64,000 bases of DNA from Nicoliella spurrieriana. GTDB lineage: Bacteria; Bacillota; Bacilli; Lactobacillales; Lactobacillaceae. The stretch lies in the NCBI RefSeq assembly GCF_023380205.1, contig NZ_CP093361.1:186001-250000 (forward strand), read 5' to 3'. The notes under the pieces are model-generated. The model was not told where the DNA came from. It made no database searches and worked only from the letters and a program-made list of their open reading frames with translations. Made by a program: the position numbers and the translations under genes. Shown here in pieces: positions 19,971 through 34,209 of this stretch (the stretch's first letter is position 1; the number at the start of each line of letters is the position of its first letter).

Positions 19971-20936
19971 TTAGCGAATAATAAATGGCATCTTTAATTC
20001 CTTAAAGAGCTCCTTTACACTCATTTCATAAAGCTTCTTGAAGTAGGCTGGACTATCATCCATCCCGGTTGGTGCAGCAATTACGAATGAATTTTGATCA
20101 TCGACCTTACTAAACCCAACGTATGCGCGTCGATCAGTCGACTTTTCATGTAACTCTGAATGAAAGATTTCAAACATTTGCTTAACCTTTAAGTTCAGTT
20201 GGCGTTCTGATAATACACTCGTAATGGTGGTAAAGTCCTTATTATTTAAAGGTGGCAAGTTCCATGCCTTTAGTTGATCATCAAAGGCCCGGAATAATTT
20301 AACGACATTTCGCCGGAGTCCGAATGGTGAATCGGTCGGTTTTTCGGTAATCACTTGGTAAATCTTTTTAGCAGCTGCCAAAGCGACTGGGTATGATTGA
20401 TTCAACTGGGCTTCGACCTGCTCAAATTGGTCGCCATAAAACACCATTGCGTCCAACAGAGTCAATAACCGAATCGACATTTCATCATCTAATTCCTTGG
20501 GTTCTGGCTTGATGGTCTCATGAATCCCCTTCAGATACATTTCTTCAATGTTCGCATTGATTAATCCATGTTTCCGTTGTTCAGCAACGACTACAAAATG
20601 AGAAACGATATCGAATAGTTCAATTCCCATTGCTTGGAGCTGATCATCTAGTTCAGAATTCCCGGTCGTTAATGAAAAGAACACCTGTGGAAACCCACGA
20701 AGGGTCATTAATAAGTGTAACAACTCGTGTGACGCCGTATAATTTGGTGCTGATAAATCAGAAATTTGAATATAGACATTCTTACCATCTTGAACCGCTT
20801 GCGCCTGGTCGTGTCTTACATAACCAGCTTGGAGGCGGCCAATAAATTGAACCTCAACCTTCCCTGGAAAAAATTTATTCACAACGTTCAATAAACTTTG
20901 GGTCTGTTCATTTAACTTAATATCTTGTGGTTCCAA
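19971..20936 (-). CDS. Conserved protein with HELLH motif, function unknown
   Basis: 321-residue soluble protein with no signal peptide. HELLH sits at about residues 70-74 within TASHELLHLLM, the pattern of a zincin metallopeptidase helix, and conserved acidic residues follow (GIELFDIVSH near residue 108). Similar lactobacillar proteins have been annotated as IpaB/EvcA family, a label that implies no proven function. The start is a TTG at 20936 with GAGGGTGA upstream. It lies 15 bases downstream of mvaA and upstream of the sirtuin, in one strand-consistent cluster. Confidence 0.7.
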   Translation of the reverse strand: MEPQDIKLNEQTQSLLNVVNKFFPGKVEVQFIGRLQAGYVRHDQAQAVQDGKNVYIQISDLSAPNYTASHELLHLLMTLRGFPQVFFSLTTGNSELDDQLQAMGIELFDIVSHFVVVAEQRKHGLINANIEEMYLKGIHETIKPEPKELDDEMSIRLLTLLDAMVFYGDQFEQVEAQLNQSYPVALAAAKKIYQVITEKPTDSPFGLRRNVVKLFRAFDDQLKAWNLPPLNNKDFTTITSVLSERQLNLKVKQMFEIFHSELHEKSTDRRAYVGFSKVDDQNSFVIAAPTGMDDSPAYFKKLYEMSVKELFKELKMPFIIR

Positions 20937-20951
20937 AACATTTCACCCTCA

Positions 20952-22202
20952 CTAATTTGATTTTCTAATTTGTTTAATAATTGCGCGAGCATCATCGACA
21001 CCCACGTTTTTCATCGTTCTAAGTTTTCTTACGACACTTGCAACCTCATCTGGCCTTGCACCGGCACTAATTGCTAATGAATTTAATTGTAACGCCATGT
21101 GCCCCTTTTGAATGCCATCGGTAACGATTGCCTTTAAAGCAGCCAGATTTTGCGCTAAACCGGTCGCAGCAATTAGTTGCATTAATTCACGGGCATTTTT
21201 GACCCTTGCAATCGATTGGTTAATTTTAACCATGGGAAAGACCTTCGTTGCACCACCTACAAAGCCCACCGGCATCGGTAGCGTCATTTCACCCACTAAT
21301 TGGTGATCAACGATGTGCCAGCGACTAAGGCCACGGTATTGTCCATCACGTGCAGCATAGGCGTGAACCCCACTTTCAATTGCACGCCAATCATTGCCCA
21401 TTGCAATTGTAATCGCGTCTACTCCGTTCATAATCCCCTTGTTGTGCGTGGTCGCACGATAGGGATCAATCTGTGCAACATGGCTCGCTAACCCAATTCT
21501 AACAGCAACTTCACGCCCCGTCATTCCAGGAGCACTTAATTGCTCAAAATCAATTTTACCCACTACCGTTACCAGACTTTTAGTTGCATAATTGGATAAA
21601 ATTTGCATTAAAACGACTCCCGGAGCCTGTTGGTTAATCGAAGCCCCGACTTTTTCTAGCATTGAATTCATAATGTTCGCTCCCATTGCCTCTGCGACAT
21701 TAACACTGAGGTCCAGCGAATATTCATTTTCATCTAGCTTGCGTAATTCAATTTCAGTTGCTCCACCGCCATACTTACTAATGGTGGGATGGGCTGAATC
21801 AGCAAGGGCAATTAAGTTAGCCCGGTGGCGTTCAATCCATTCCAATAATGAATGACTGGGTTTGTGCAAAACGACCTGCCCAATTAATTCCCGATTGATG
21901 ACGGTCGCAGTAATCCCATTTTTACTAAGCATCCTAGCCCCATTACTGACTGCAGCAATCACTGATGGTTCCTCTGTCACCATTGGAATCGCGTGCTCAT
22001 TGCCGTTGACTACTAAGTTGACCCCCACTCCCTCTGGTAAAGAATAGTCAGTCAGGTAGTTTTCGATTAGGTGTGCGTCAGTTTGATCAACATGGGTTTG
22101 AATTAACTTTTTCGCATCATCATTAAGCTCTGCATACTTTCCTACCACCGTTAACCGATCGGTGTATGATTTACGATAAAAGTGTTTAAATGGACTGTTC
22201 AT
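20952..22202 (-). CDS. mvaA: Class II hydroxymethylglutaryl-CoA reductase
   Basis: Mevalonate-pathway enzyme making mevalonate from HMG-CoA, the route to isoprenoids and undecaprenyl phosphate in lactobacilli. The 416-residue length and lack of membrane helices fit class II bacterial enzymes. Family segments visible are GVGVNLVVNG near residue 58, EPSVIAAVSNGA near 79, the MGANIMN region near 175, and DAITIAMGNDWRAIESG near 265. It is the only mevalonate-pathway gene in the window and is followed by the HELLH protein gene. Confidence 0.94.
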   Translation of the reverse strand: MNSPFKHFYRKSYTDRLTVVGKYAELNDDAKKLIQTHVDQTDAHLIENYLTDYSLPEGVGVNLVVNGNEHAIPMVTEEPSVIAAVSNGARMLSKNGITATVINRELIGQVVLHKPSHSLLEWIERHRANLIALADSAHPTISKYGGGATEIELRKLDENEYSLDLSVNVAEAMGANIMNSMLEKVGASINQQAPGVVLMQILSNYATKSLVTVVGKIDFEQLSAPGMTGREVAVRIGLASHVAQIDPYRATTHNKGIMNGVDAITIAMGNDWRAIESGVHAYAARDGQYRGLSRWHIVDHQLVGEMTLPMPVGFVGGATKVFPMVKINQSIARVKNARELMQLIAATGLAQNLAALKAIVTDGIQKGHMALQLNSLAISAGARPDEVASVVRKLRTMKNVGVDDARAIIKQIRKSN

Positions 22203-22255
22203 AAATAAGATTCCACCTTAGTGATCAATTGTTCCTAAGCAATGAAACAATTGAA

Positions 22256-23194
22256 TTAATGTTTTTGATTTAATTTTCGGTGGTGTAAATACTCATTAAT
22301 CAAACCCTCACGAACCCCACTATCCGCAAAAATTACCTGTTTAGAATTAATGCGGTTAATGATTGACACCAGTGGTAATAATCCACCCACAATTATGTCG
22401 GCACGGTCTGATTCTAATCCAGAGATTTGTTTCCGTTGCTCATTATCACGATCGACTAACATTTCAAACGTTTTCAACACCTGGTGCTGCTTTAATTGGT
22501 AATGATTTAAACGATGGGCCCGGTTTAAGTGCTGGTGATGTTGGTTAATCCTAGCTAGGGCCCTGGTAGCACCCCCTAATAAAACGAGGGGGTAGCGATA
22601 AGCCCATTTTAACCAAAAGACCCGGTTTAACTCCTGTTGAATATAGCATTCCGCATTAAATAAATCAGCAGCACTAATTTGACTACTTAAATGGTAGTGC
22701 TCTGATAAACTAACCGCCCCCATTGGTAGACTGATCAGATTTTTCTTTTTGTGATTTTGAACGAAAACTAACTCCATACTAGCCCCACCAATATCCACCA
22801 ATATATAGTTGGGGGTTTTAATACTATTAACCACCCCGAGGTAGTCATAGTAAGCCTCTTGATTACCAGATAAAATTTTAATCTGCAGGCCCAGGGTATC
22901 ACGAACCTGCTTTAAAAAGGCAGCTTGATTATTCGCCTGACGAACGGCAGCAGTAGCAATCACCTTAACATGCGCATTTGGATAGTCCTTATAAACATCT
23001 TGAAAATTTTGCAACGCACTAATTGTTCGCTTCATTGCTGCTGATCGCAATAATTTTTCTTGGCCCATTCCCTCAGACAGCCGACTATCATTCTTAACTC
23101 GCTTAACTTCACGATACGATCCATCGCTTTCAATTTGATTAATTGCCATTCTGACTGAATTAGAACCGATATCTAAGATTACAAAATTTTCCAA
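22256..23194 (-). CDS. ppx: Exopolyphosphatase / GppA-family phosphatase
   Basis: 312-residue Ppx/GppA protein of the actin-like ATPase superfamily. It has the phosphate-1 loop DIGSNSVRM near residues 8-16, VIATAAVRQA near 75, and the VDIGGASMELV loop near 130-140. Such enzymes degrade polyphosphate or pppGpp. Length matches short Gram-positive forms without the C-terminal HD domain. The start is TTG at 23194. No ppk is adjacent. It lies between trpS and mvaA on the same strand. Confidence 0.9.
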   Translation of the reverse strand: MENFVILDIGSNSVRMAINQIESDGSYREVKRVKNDSRLSEGMGQEKLLRSAAMKRTISALQNFQDVYKDYPNAHVKVIATAAVRQANNQAAFLKQVRDTLGLQIKILSGNQEAYYDYLGVVNSIKTPNYILVDIGGASMELVFVQNHKKKNLISLPMGAVSLSEHYHLSSQISAADLFNAECYIQQELNRVFWLKWAYRYPLVLLGGATRALARINQHHQHLNRAHRLNHYQLKQHQVLKTFEMLVDRDNEQRKQISGLESDRADIIVGGLLPLVSIINRINSKQVIFADSGVREGLINEYLHHRKLNQKH

Positions 23195-23236
23195 TTTAAC
23201 ACCCTTCTTTAAATAACGATTTGATTTCAGTGATTA

Positions 23237-24271
<1,035 letters not shown>

Positions 24272-24462
24272 CTAAAAAAGAGCGTGCTACTGGATAATCT
24301 CCAATAGGACGCCCTTAACGTGGTACCACCTATGTTGCGAGCGTATTAACCCCGCCACTCTTTCCGATAAGGGGGAACCCGTTCAACCATTTCGTCACTT
24401 TTAATCATTTTCAGCATTTATGATTTCTCTGGTAACAAAGCAACTACTTTTACATATAATCA
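24272..24462 (-). promoter_or_regulatory. T-box riboswitch of trpS (Trp)
   Basis: The T-box core AGGTGGTACCACG is at 24331-24319 on the minus strand. It is followed by a long terminator stem (GGGCGTCC... pairing with ...CACGCTC, 24314-24281) and a T-run (24279-24274) just before the trpS ribosome-binding site. Upstream is a stem-I-like region in which a TGG codon at 24389-24387 is a plausible tryptophan specifier, consistent with the gene controlled. The specifier assignment is by inspection only. Confidence 0.85.
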
Positions 24463-24468
24463 TCTAAT

Positions 24469-24497
24469 ATTTTAATTGATTACTAATTTAATGTCAA
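24469..24497 (-). promoter_or_regulatory. Promoter of trpS
   Basis: TTGACA at 24497-24492, 17-base spacer, TAAAAT at 24474-24469, immediately upstream of the T-box leader. Confidence 0.8.
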
Positions 24498-24508
24498 AGT
24501 GAGTTTAA

Positions 24509-24537
24509 TTGACATTTCAGCATTTTGCACCTAAAAT
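24509..24537 (+). promoter_or_regulatory. Promoter of helD
   Basis: TTGACA at 24509-24514, 17-base spacer, TAAAAT at 24532-24537, about 44 bases before the helD start. Its -35 box is only 11 bases from the divergent trpS -35 box, and the two promoters share the same hexamers. Confidence 0.8.
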
Positions 24538-24580
24538 TATTGCACGTTGAAAAGGAATTTAAGAAACGGAGGAATTAAGA

Positions 24581-26899
24581 TTGGAACCCGGTGAATACAA
24601 AAAAGAACAGACCCGTGTTGATTCGATCATTAAAAAAATTAAGGCTCGTATTAAAAAAACGCGGGTCGATTTGCATAGAGCACACCAAGAAACCAAAAAG
24701 GTTCAACAAAATTATAGTGCTAACACATCTGTTAACTATTTTGAAGTCGATGATCGGATTGAAACTAGTGCCGAGTTACAACAACAACGGGGCCTAGTTA
24801 GTCGTGATCTTGAAAATGAATCAATTATTAAACGGCACTTAAATACGTTAAAGGACCTGTCTAATTCACCCTACTTTGGGCGAATCGATATCTTAGACCC
24901 AGATGAATCCACTCCGGAAAATCTATACATCGGGACCGCATCATTCGTGGATCAGAATCAAAATTTTTTAATTTACGATTGGCGCGCGCCCATTGCTAGT
25001 ATCTATTACAATGGAACCCTCGGGAAGGTTCATTACACTACTCCTGCGGGCCAACTATCAACGGACCTCCTCAAAAAACGCCAGTTTCAAATTCAAGACG
25101 GTAAGATTAATAACATGTTTGATACTAATGAAACCGTTGGCGATGAAATGTTACAACATGCGTTGGGTGAACAAAATGATGAGACCATGCAAAACATCGT
25201 TGCAACGATTCAAAGCGAACAAAATGACATCATTAGGGATACTAAAAGTGATCTATTAGTAGTCCAGGGGGTTGCTGGTTCCGGTAAAACCTCCGCGATT
25301 TTACAACGAATTGCGTTTTTACTATACCATAGCCGGAGCTCACTGGTGGCTGATCAAATCGTATTATTATCACCTAATAAACTGTTTAGTCACTATATTT
25401 CGGACGTCTTGCCCAGTCTAGGTGAACGCAACATGCGTCAAGTAACGCTTGCTGAATTTTTTAACCATCGCTTTGAGGGCTTTCACGTACAAAGTATTTT
25501 TGACCGTTATGAAAATCAACAGACTCAAAATAACGATCAAATCGCAATTCATGAATATAAGGGCAGTGCCCAATTCATGGCTGACTTGACTAAGTATATT
25601 AATAATCTTTCAGCCGCTGACATTGATTTTAATGATATTAACTTTCGGGGGAAACCATTTTTTACCGGTGAATTTATCCGTTCGATCTTTGAAAAATATC
25701 CATCACGGATGCTAACGGCACAAAGAATGTTAAAAACCAAAAACCAACTCATCCGAATCTTAAAAAAGCGGATTCATTCTTCAATTCATGAGCCATGGGT
25801 AAATGAGGAGCTAGAAACCCTCAGTGAAGAAAGAATTAGAACGATGATGAAGGGTAAGCAACTCCGTGATTTTCAGAGTCAAGATGATGAGCGCGACTTC
25901 TTAGCCACCAAACTAGTTAAACGTGAGTATCGCATCATTTATGATGCCATCTATAATAATAATTTCTTTGACCCGTATCTCCAATATACTGACTTTTTAA
26001 ATCAATTAACGGTTGAAGCACATATTAATGAAGAGCAATGGCATCAATCGGCAATTAACTTTGCTAACCAATTGGAAAATCATCAAATTAGCCTAGATAA
26101 TGCAGCTCCATTACTATACACTCGTGATTTAATTACTGGTGAGGGACGTAATCGTGCCATTAAGTATCTATTTATCGATGAAATGCAGGACTACTCAATT
26201 GCCCAATTAGTTTACTTACGGTTCATTTTTTCTAACGCTAAGTTTAATTTAATTGGTGATAGTGAGCAAGCATTGTTTAAAGCGGTTGAAAAACCAAATC
26301 AGTTGTTAAAGAACCTAAACAATGCATTTGGCACCCGTCATTCACGGCTAATTACCCTCCGCAAATCGTATCGTTCTACCTATCAAATCACGACCTTTGC
26401 TAAGTCACTGCTACCAGATGGTAATGAAATCGAAGCTTTTAACCGTCAGGGACCCGTCCCAGAAATTATCGTTAGGTATGACAATGAAGTGGCTATTCAA
26501 AGTCTTAAGACGGTAATCAAGGAACAACTAAATGATAACGGAACTGTAGCAATTATTACTAAGAACATGGCGGAAGCTAAGTTCATTTATCATAGCATTC
26601 ATCGTAATTTTAAAACTACCTTATTAGATGATGCAGATCGTACCCTCCCAAAGGGCGCAATCGTGTTACCGGTATACCTTGCTAAGGGCCTAGAATTCGA
26701 TTCAGTAATTGGTTGGGACGTTTCAGCAACTAATTATAATAGTAATCAACTAGTTGGCACCCTATATACCATTGCCACCCGTGCAATGCACAGCTTAATT
26801 TTAATTAGTGTGGGGGCAGTTAGCCCGTTAATTACTAAGGCCAACATTCCTAACGAATCGTTTAAAATTGATCATCAACTGAGTTCACCAAATAAATAA
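24581..26899 (+). CDS. helD: HelD-type superfamily 1 helicase (RNA polymerase recycling factor)
   Basis: 772-residue UvrD-like ATPase of the HelD type, which binds RNA polymerase and releases stalled complexes. It has an N-terminal coiled arm (about residues 5-85, rich in Lys/Arg/Gln), Walker A GVAGSGKTS near 228-236, a Walker B-like FIDEMQDYS near 530-538, and late motifs including the arginine-containing RKSYRSTYQI near 598 and VYLAKGLEFD near 700. The start is TTG at 24581 with GGAGG eight bases upstream. It is monocistronic and divergent from trpS. Confidence 0.92.
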   Translation: MEPGEYKKEQTRVDSIIKKIKARIKKTRVDLHRAHQETKKVQQNYSANTSVNYFEVDDRIETSAELQQQRGLVSRDLENESIIKRHLNTLKDLSNSPYFGRIDILDPDESTPENLYIGTASFVDQNQNFLIYDWRAPIASIYYNGTLGKVHYTTPAGQLSTDLLKKRQFQIQDGKINNMFDTNETVGDEMLQHALGEQNDETMQNIVATIQSEQNDIIRDTKSDLLVVQGVAGSGKTSAILQRIAFLLYHSRSSLVADQIVLLSPNKLFSHYISDVLPSLGERNMRQVTLAEFFNHRFEGFHVQSIFDRYENQQTQNNDQIAIHEYKGSAQFMADLTKYINNLSAADIDFNDINFRGKPFFTGEFIRSIFEKYPSRMLTAQRMLKTKNQLIRILKKRIHSSIHEPWVNEELETLSEERIRTMMKGKQLRDFQSQDDERDFLATKLVKREYRIIYDAIYNNNFFDPYLQYTDFLNQLTVEAHINEEQWHQSAINFANQLENHQISLDNAAPLLYTRDLITGEGRNRAIKYLFIDEMQDYSIAQLVYLRFIFSNAKFNLIGDSEQALFKAVEKPNQLLKNLNNAFGTRHSRLITLRKSYRSTYQITTFAKSLLPDGNEIEAFNRQGPVPEIIVRYDNEVAIQSLKTVIKEQLNDNGTVAIITKNMAEAKFIYHSIHRNFKTTLLDDADRTLPKGAIVLPVYLAKGLEFDSVIGWDVSATNYNSNQLVGTLYTIATRAMHSLILISVGAVSPLITKANIPNESFKIDHQLSSPNK

Positions 26900-26906
26900 G
26901 TAAATA

Positions 26907-26945
26907 AATAATCGGACCGACTTTGCAAAGCTGGTCCGATTATTT
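26907..26945. terminator. Bidirectional terminator between helD and tRNA-Thr
   Basis: AATAATCGGACC and GGTCCGATTATT form a 12-bp stem with T-rich flanks on both strands. It ends helD on the plus strand and the tRNA-Thr transcript on the minus strand. Confidence 0.88.
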
Positions 26946-26965
26946 TATAAACGATTATTAATAGA

Positions 26966-27038
26966 AGCCGTTTCCGGGATTTGAACCCGGGACCTCTTCC
27001 TTACCATGGAAACGCTCTACCTCCTGAGCTAAAACGGC
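26966..27038 (-). tRNA. tRNA-Thr (anticodon GGT)
   Basis: 73-nt cloverleaf. The acceptor stem GCCGTTT pairs with AAACGGC, the T-arm contains GGTTCAAATCC, and the anticodon loop ATGGTAA gives GGU for threonine. The terminal CCA is not encoded. It lies downstream of the rRNA-operon terminator with only about 20 bases between the T-run and the tRNA, so it is either transcribed by read-through or by a promoter not recognised here. Confidence 0.95.
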
Positions 27039-27054
27039 ATTCATCTTTTAATCA

Positions 27055-27092
27055 ATAAAAAAGACCCTCGTTTTCACGAAGGCCTTTTTTAT
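27055..27092 (-). terminator. Terminator after 5S rRNA
   Basis: On the minus strand AAAAAAGGCCTTCG pairs imperfectly with CGAGGGTCTTTTTT around a GTGAAAA loop, followed by a T-run. It lies 7 bases after the 5S gene. Confidence 0.82.
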
Positions 27093-27098
27093 TGATTT

Positions 27099-27217
27099 GC
27101 GTGGCAACGTCCTATCCTCGCAGGGGGCGATCCCCCAACTACTTTTGGCGTGCGAAAGCTTAACTACTGTGTTCGGCATGGGAACAGGTGTATCCTTTCG
27201 GCCATCATCACCACACA
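27099..27217 (-). rRNA. rrf: 5S ribosomal RNA
   Basis: About 119 nt with the conserved TGTGTGGTG start, the CCATGCCGAACACAGTAGTTAAGC core and a complementary GCCACGC 3' end. It is the last rRNA of the operon; RNase M5 encoded at 15 kb would mature it. Confidence 0.96.
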
Positions 27218-27287
27218 AATTTAACTGTGAGAACTTCGTTCTCTCAAAACTAGATAATATTTTATTCTTCCGTGAGAACAACCTTAC

Positions 27288-30202
<2,915 letters not shown>

Positions 30203-30373
30203 TATTACCACGAAGTGGTATTTGGTTAATTGAGTAAATACGAATAAACTATTTAAAAAACTCAAAATAACGCGGTGTTCTCGGTTGAAATTGTATTTAA
30301 TACAATTCAATAATTTGGAAAAATTAAAATATTATCTAGTTTTCAAAGAACCAAGTTTGACACAATGTGTCAA

Positions 30374-30446
30374 TGGAGAATAGCGGGATCGAACCGCTGA
30401 CCTCCTGCTTGCAAAGCAGGTGCTCTCCCAGCTGAGCTAATTCCCC
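30374..30446 (-). tRNA. tRNA-Ala (anticodon TGC)
   Basis: 73-nt cloverleaf in the 16S-23S spacer. The acceptor GGGGAAT pairs with ATTCTCC, the anticodon loop TTTGCAA gives UGC, and the T-arm is GGTTCGATCC. The 3' CCA is not encoded beyond the discriminator base. Confidence 0.97.
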
Positions 30447-30481
30447 ATACCATTTAAACTGATTACTAACGTAATCAATAA

Positions 30482-30555
30482 TGGGCCTAAATGGACTCGA
30501 ACCATCGACCTCACGCTTATCAGGCGTGCGCTCTCACCAACTGAGCTATAGGCCC
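30482..30555 (-). tRNA. tRNA-Ile (anticodon GAT)
   Basis: 74-nt cloverleaf in the 16S-23S spacer. The acceptor GGGCCTA pairs with TAGGCCC, the anticodon loop CTGATAA gives GAU, and the T-arm is GGTTCGAGTCC. Ile-Ala in the spacer is a common Lactobacillaceae rRNA-operon arrangement. Confidence 0.97.
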
Positions 30556-30634
30556 AAAGAAGCGTGGTTCCATAGTTTGAGAGTAGACCTCTCAAAACTA
30601 AACAAAACTATGACTGCGTAAGGTCCCGAATTAT

Positions 30635-32217
<1,583 letters not shown>

Positions 32218-32390
32218 TGATGAAAAGCTTAACGTTAGCTCTTCTTAATTTGTTACTTTAAAGCGAATTGACTTCGCATAAGTTTTTTGTACTTCATATT
32301 AAATATGAAGTTCCTTACACATTTTTGTCATAATTTTGTTCAGTTTTCAAAGATCTACTTTAATGCGTCGCTCTTAACGACAACTATTTA

Positions 32391-32419
32391 ATAATATCAA
32401 ATTGCTAATCAAATGTCAA
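32391..32419 (-). promoter_or_regulatory. rRNA operon promoter P2
   Basis: TTGACA at 32419-32414, 17-base spacer, TATTAT at 32396-32391, roughly 175 bases before 16S. The intervening leader contains no gene. Confidence 0.85.
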
Positions 32420-32495
32420 CAACTTTTTAAAATTAATTTTTGCTAACTAATCAAAGTTAGTAGTCGGAATGAATAACGTGAATAACGCAAGTAAT

Positions 32496-32524
32496 AATAT
32501 ACCGCGTAACAAGTTTAATGTCAA
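32496..32524 (-). promoter_or_regulatory. rRNA operon promoter P1
   Basis: TTGACA at 32524-32519, 17-base spacer, TATATT at 32501-32496. It is spaced 105 bases upstream of P2, the classical tandem rRNA promoter layout. The rest of the 32218-32600 gap is AT-rich leader and shows no other feature. Confidence 0.85.
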
Positions 32525-32601
32525 CACCAAAATAAAATTAATTTTGTAATTCTAAAAACAAACCTACTCCTAAATTAATCACTTCTATTATTAAGGCCAA
32601 A

Positions 32602-32645
32602 ATAAAAATGAGCTACGGCTAACAATTTAATGTTAACCGTAACCC
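32602..32645 (-). terminator. Terminator of tyrS
   Basis: On the minus strand GTTACGGTTAACA pairs with TGTTAGCCGTAGC (one wobble), followed by TCATTTTTATTTT. It isolates tyrS from the rRNA promoters downstream. Confidence 0.85.
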
Positions 32646-32657
32646 ATTTAATAATAG

Positions 32658-33917
32658 CTATTTAGTTACCCGTGCTAAATAGTAATGTTTCTTACCCTTT
32701 CTTACAACGACAAACTTACCATCAAAATCATCACTTGGATTGATCACTGCTTCTACGTCATCAACCTTTTCACCATTGATTCTAATCGCACCGTTCTTAA
32801 CATCTTCACGAGCTTGTCTTCTGGAAGGCTCAATTTTAGTATCATCCACTAACCATTGAATAATGTTATTGGATTCAGAACTAACTTCGACACTAGGCAT
32901 GTTTTTAAAGCCTTGTTCTACTTCGCTAACGGTCAGATTTTTAATGCCATTAGTAAATAAAGCCTTAGTAATATTTTGAGCTTCTGCTACCGCTTGTTCA
33001 CCATGAACGAACTTAGTAACCTCTTCAGCTAATCTGCGTTGAGCTTCGCGCTTCTTAGGTTCAGTCCGTACCTTTTCAGCCAATTCATCAATTTCATCAT
33101 GACTTAAGAATGTAAAGTACTTCAAGTACTTCACAACGTCACGGTCATCTTGATTAATCCAGAATTGGTAAAATTCATATGGAGAAGTCTTCTTTGGATC
33201 GAGCCAAACGGCGCCACCAGCAGTCTTACCAAACTTAGTGCCATCCGCCTTTAACATTAATGGAATCGTAAGTCCGTATGCTTTGGCATCAGCACCTTCC
33301 ATTTTATGAATTAAATCAATTCCGGAAGTAATGTTTCCCCATTGATCAGAACCACCAATTTGAAGTTGCACGTCATTATTCTTAAATAGGTGCAAGAAGT
33401 CCATTGATTGTAAAATTTGGTAAGTAAATTCAGTAAAAGAAATCCCCGCATCTAAACGGCTAGCAACGACTTCCTTATTTAACATGGTATTAATGTTAAA
33501 TACCTTTCCATAGTCACGTAAGAAGTCTAATAATGAAAACTTAGAAAGCCAATCGTAGTTATCAACAATTGTAAAGCCACCATCTTGACCAAATAACTTG
33601 GTTACCTGCTTAGTTAGGGCTGCCTCATTATGTTTGACCTGCTCCATTGTTTGTAGCTTTCTTTCAGCTTTTTTACCACTTGGATCACCAATTGATCCAG
33701 TCGCACCCCCGACTAGAATCACTGGATGATACCCAGCTAATTGGAATCGCTTTAAAATCATAAATGGAATCAAATGGCCAATATGCATACTGTCACCAGT
33801 GGGATCAATCCCAGCATATAGCCCAATTTTTTTGCTACTGACGGTTTCTTTTAATCCGTCAGCATCAGTTTGCTGATTAATTGCTCCCCGCCATTTTAAG
33901 TCATCGATAATATTCAT
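32658..33917 (-). CDS. tyrS: Tyrosine--tRNA ligase
   Basis: 419-residue class I synthetase. It has the HIGH motif (MHIGHLIPF near residue 44), the KMSKS-equivalent KFGKTAGG near 230 and a C-terminal S4 RNA-binding domain (from about 350). The open frame extends to 34085, but that part runs through the T-box leader; the real ATG at 33917 (MNIIDDL) has AGGGGG upstream. Expression is governed by the Tyr T-box and the promoter at 34179-34207. Confidence 0.97.
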   Translation of the reverse strand: MNIIDDLKWRGAINQQTDADGLKETVSSKKIGLYAGIDPTGDSMHIGHLIPFMILKRFQLAGYHPVILVGGATGSIGDPSGKKAERKLQTMEQVKHNEAALTKQVTKLFGQDGGFTIVDNYDWLSKFSLLDFLRDYGKVFNINTMLNKEVVASRLDAGISFTEFTYQILQSMDFLHLFKNNDVQLQIGGSDQWGNITSGIDLIHKMEGADAKAYGLTIPLMLKADGTKFGKTAGGAVWLDPKKTSPYEFYQFWINQDDRDVVKYLKYFTFLSHDEIDELAEKVRTEPKKREAQRRLAEEVTKFVHGEQAVAEAQNITKALFTNGIKNLTVSEVEQGFKNMPSVEVSSESNNIIQWLVDDTKIEPSRRQAREDVKNGAIRINGEKVDDVEAVINPSDDFDGKFVVVRKGKKHYYLARVTK

Positions 33918-33944
33918 TGATATGTCCCCCTTATTAAATAACAA

Positions 33945-34172
33945 AAATCCCCTACAGCTTAAATCAGCCATAGGGGACGAAATGAGTTCCGCGGTACCAC
34001 CCAGATTATCATTATTAAATGATCTCTCAACCATTAATAACGAAATGACCCGGCAATTGCACGCTCCATAGGTGTAATTTCTCAAATGAAGCGCTTAGCT
34101 CACAGCCCCGCTAAGTTTCTGGATTCTCGCCTTCATTCAGTACTAGAACTACTTCTCAGCATTTGTTTAATT
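33945..34172 (-). promoter_or_regulatory. T-box riboswitch of tyrS (Tyr)
   Basis: The T-box core GGGTGGTACCGCGGA is at 34002-33988. It is followed by the terminator CCCCTATGGCTGA...CTGTAGGGG (33977-33950) with a T-rich tail just before the tyrS ribosome-binding site. A TAC triplet at 34076-34074 in the upstream stem region is the likely tyrosine specifier, matching the gene. Confidence 0.9.
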
Positions 34173-34178
34173 AATCAT

Positions 34179-34207
34179 ATCATAATAATGAAATGCTGTT
34201 TTGTCAA
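34179..34207 (-). promoter_or_regulatory. Promoter of tyrS
   Basis: TTGACA at 34207-34202, 17-base spacer, TATGAT at 34184-34179, directly after the stop codon of the DUF4811 gene. No terminator separates the two, so read-through from the efflux operon into the T-box is also possible. Confidence 0.8.
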
Positions 34208-34209
34208 TA

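Noticed and set aside
33918-34085. N-terminal extension of tyrS by 56 residues
   Set aside because: The extension is encoded by the T-box core and terminator, and the family start lies at 33917 with a good ribosome-binding site.
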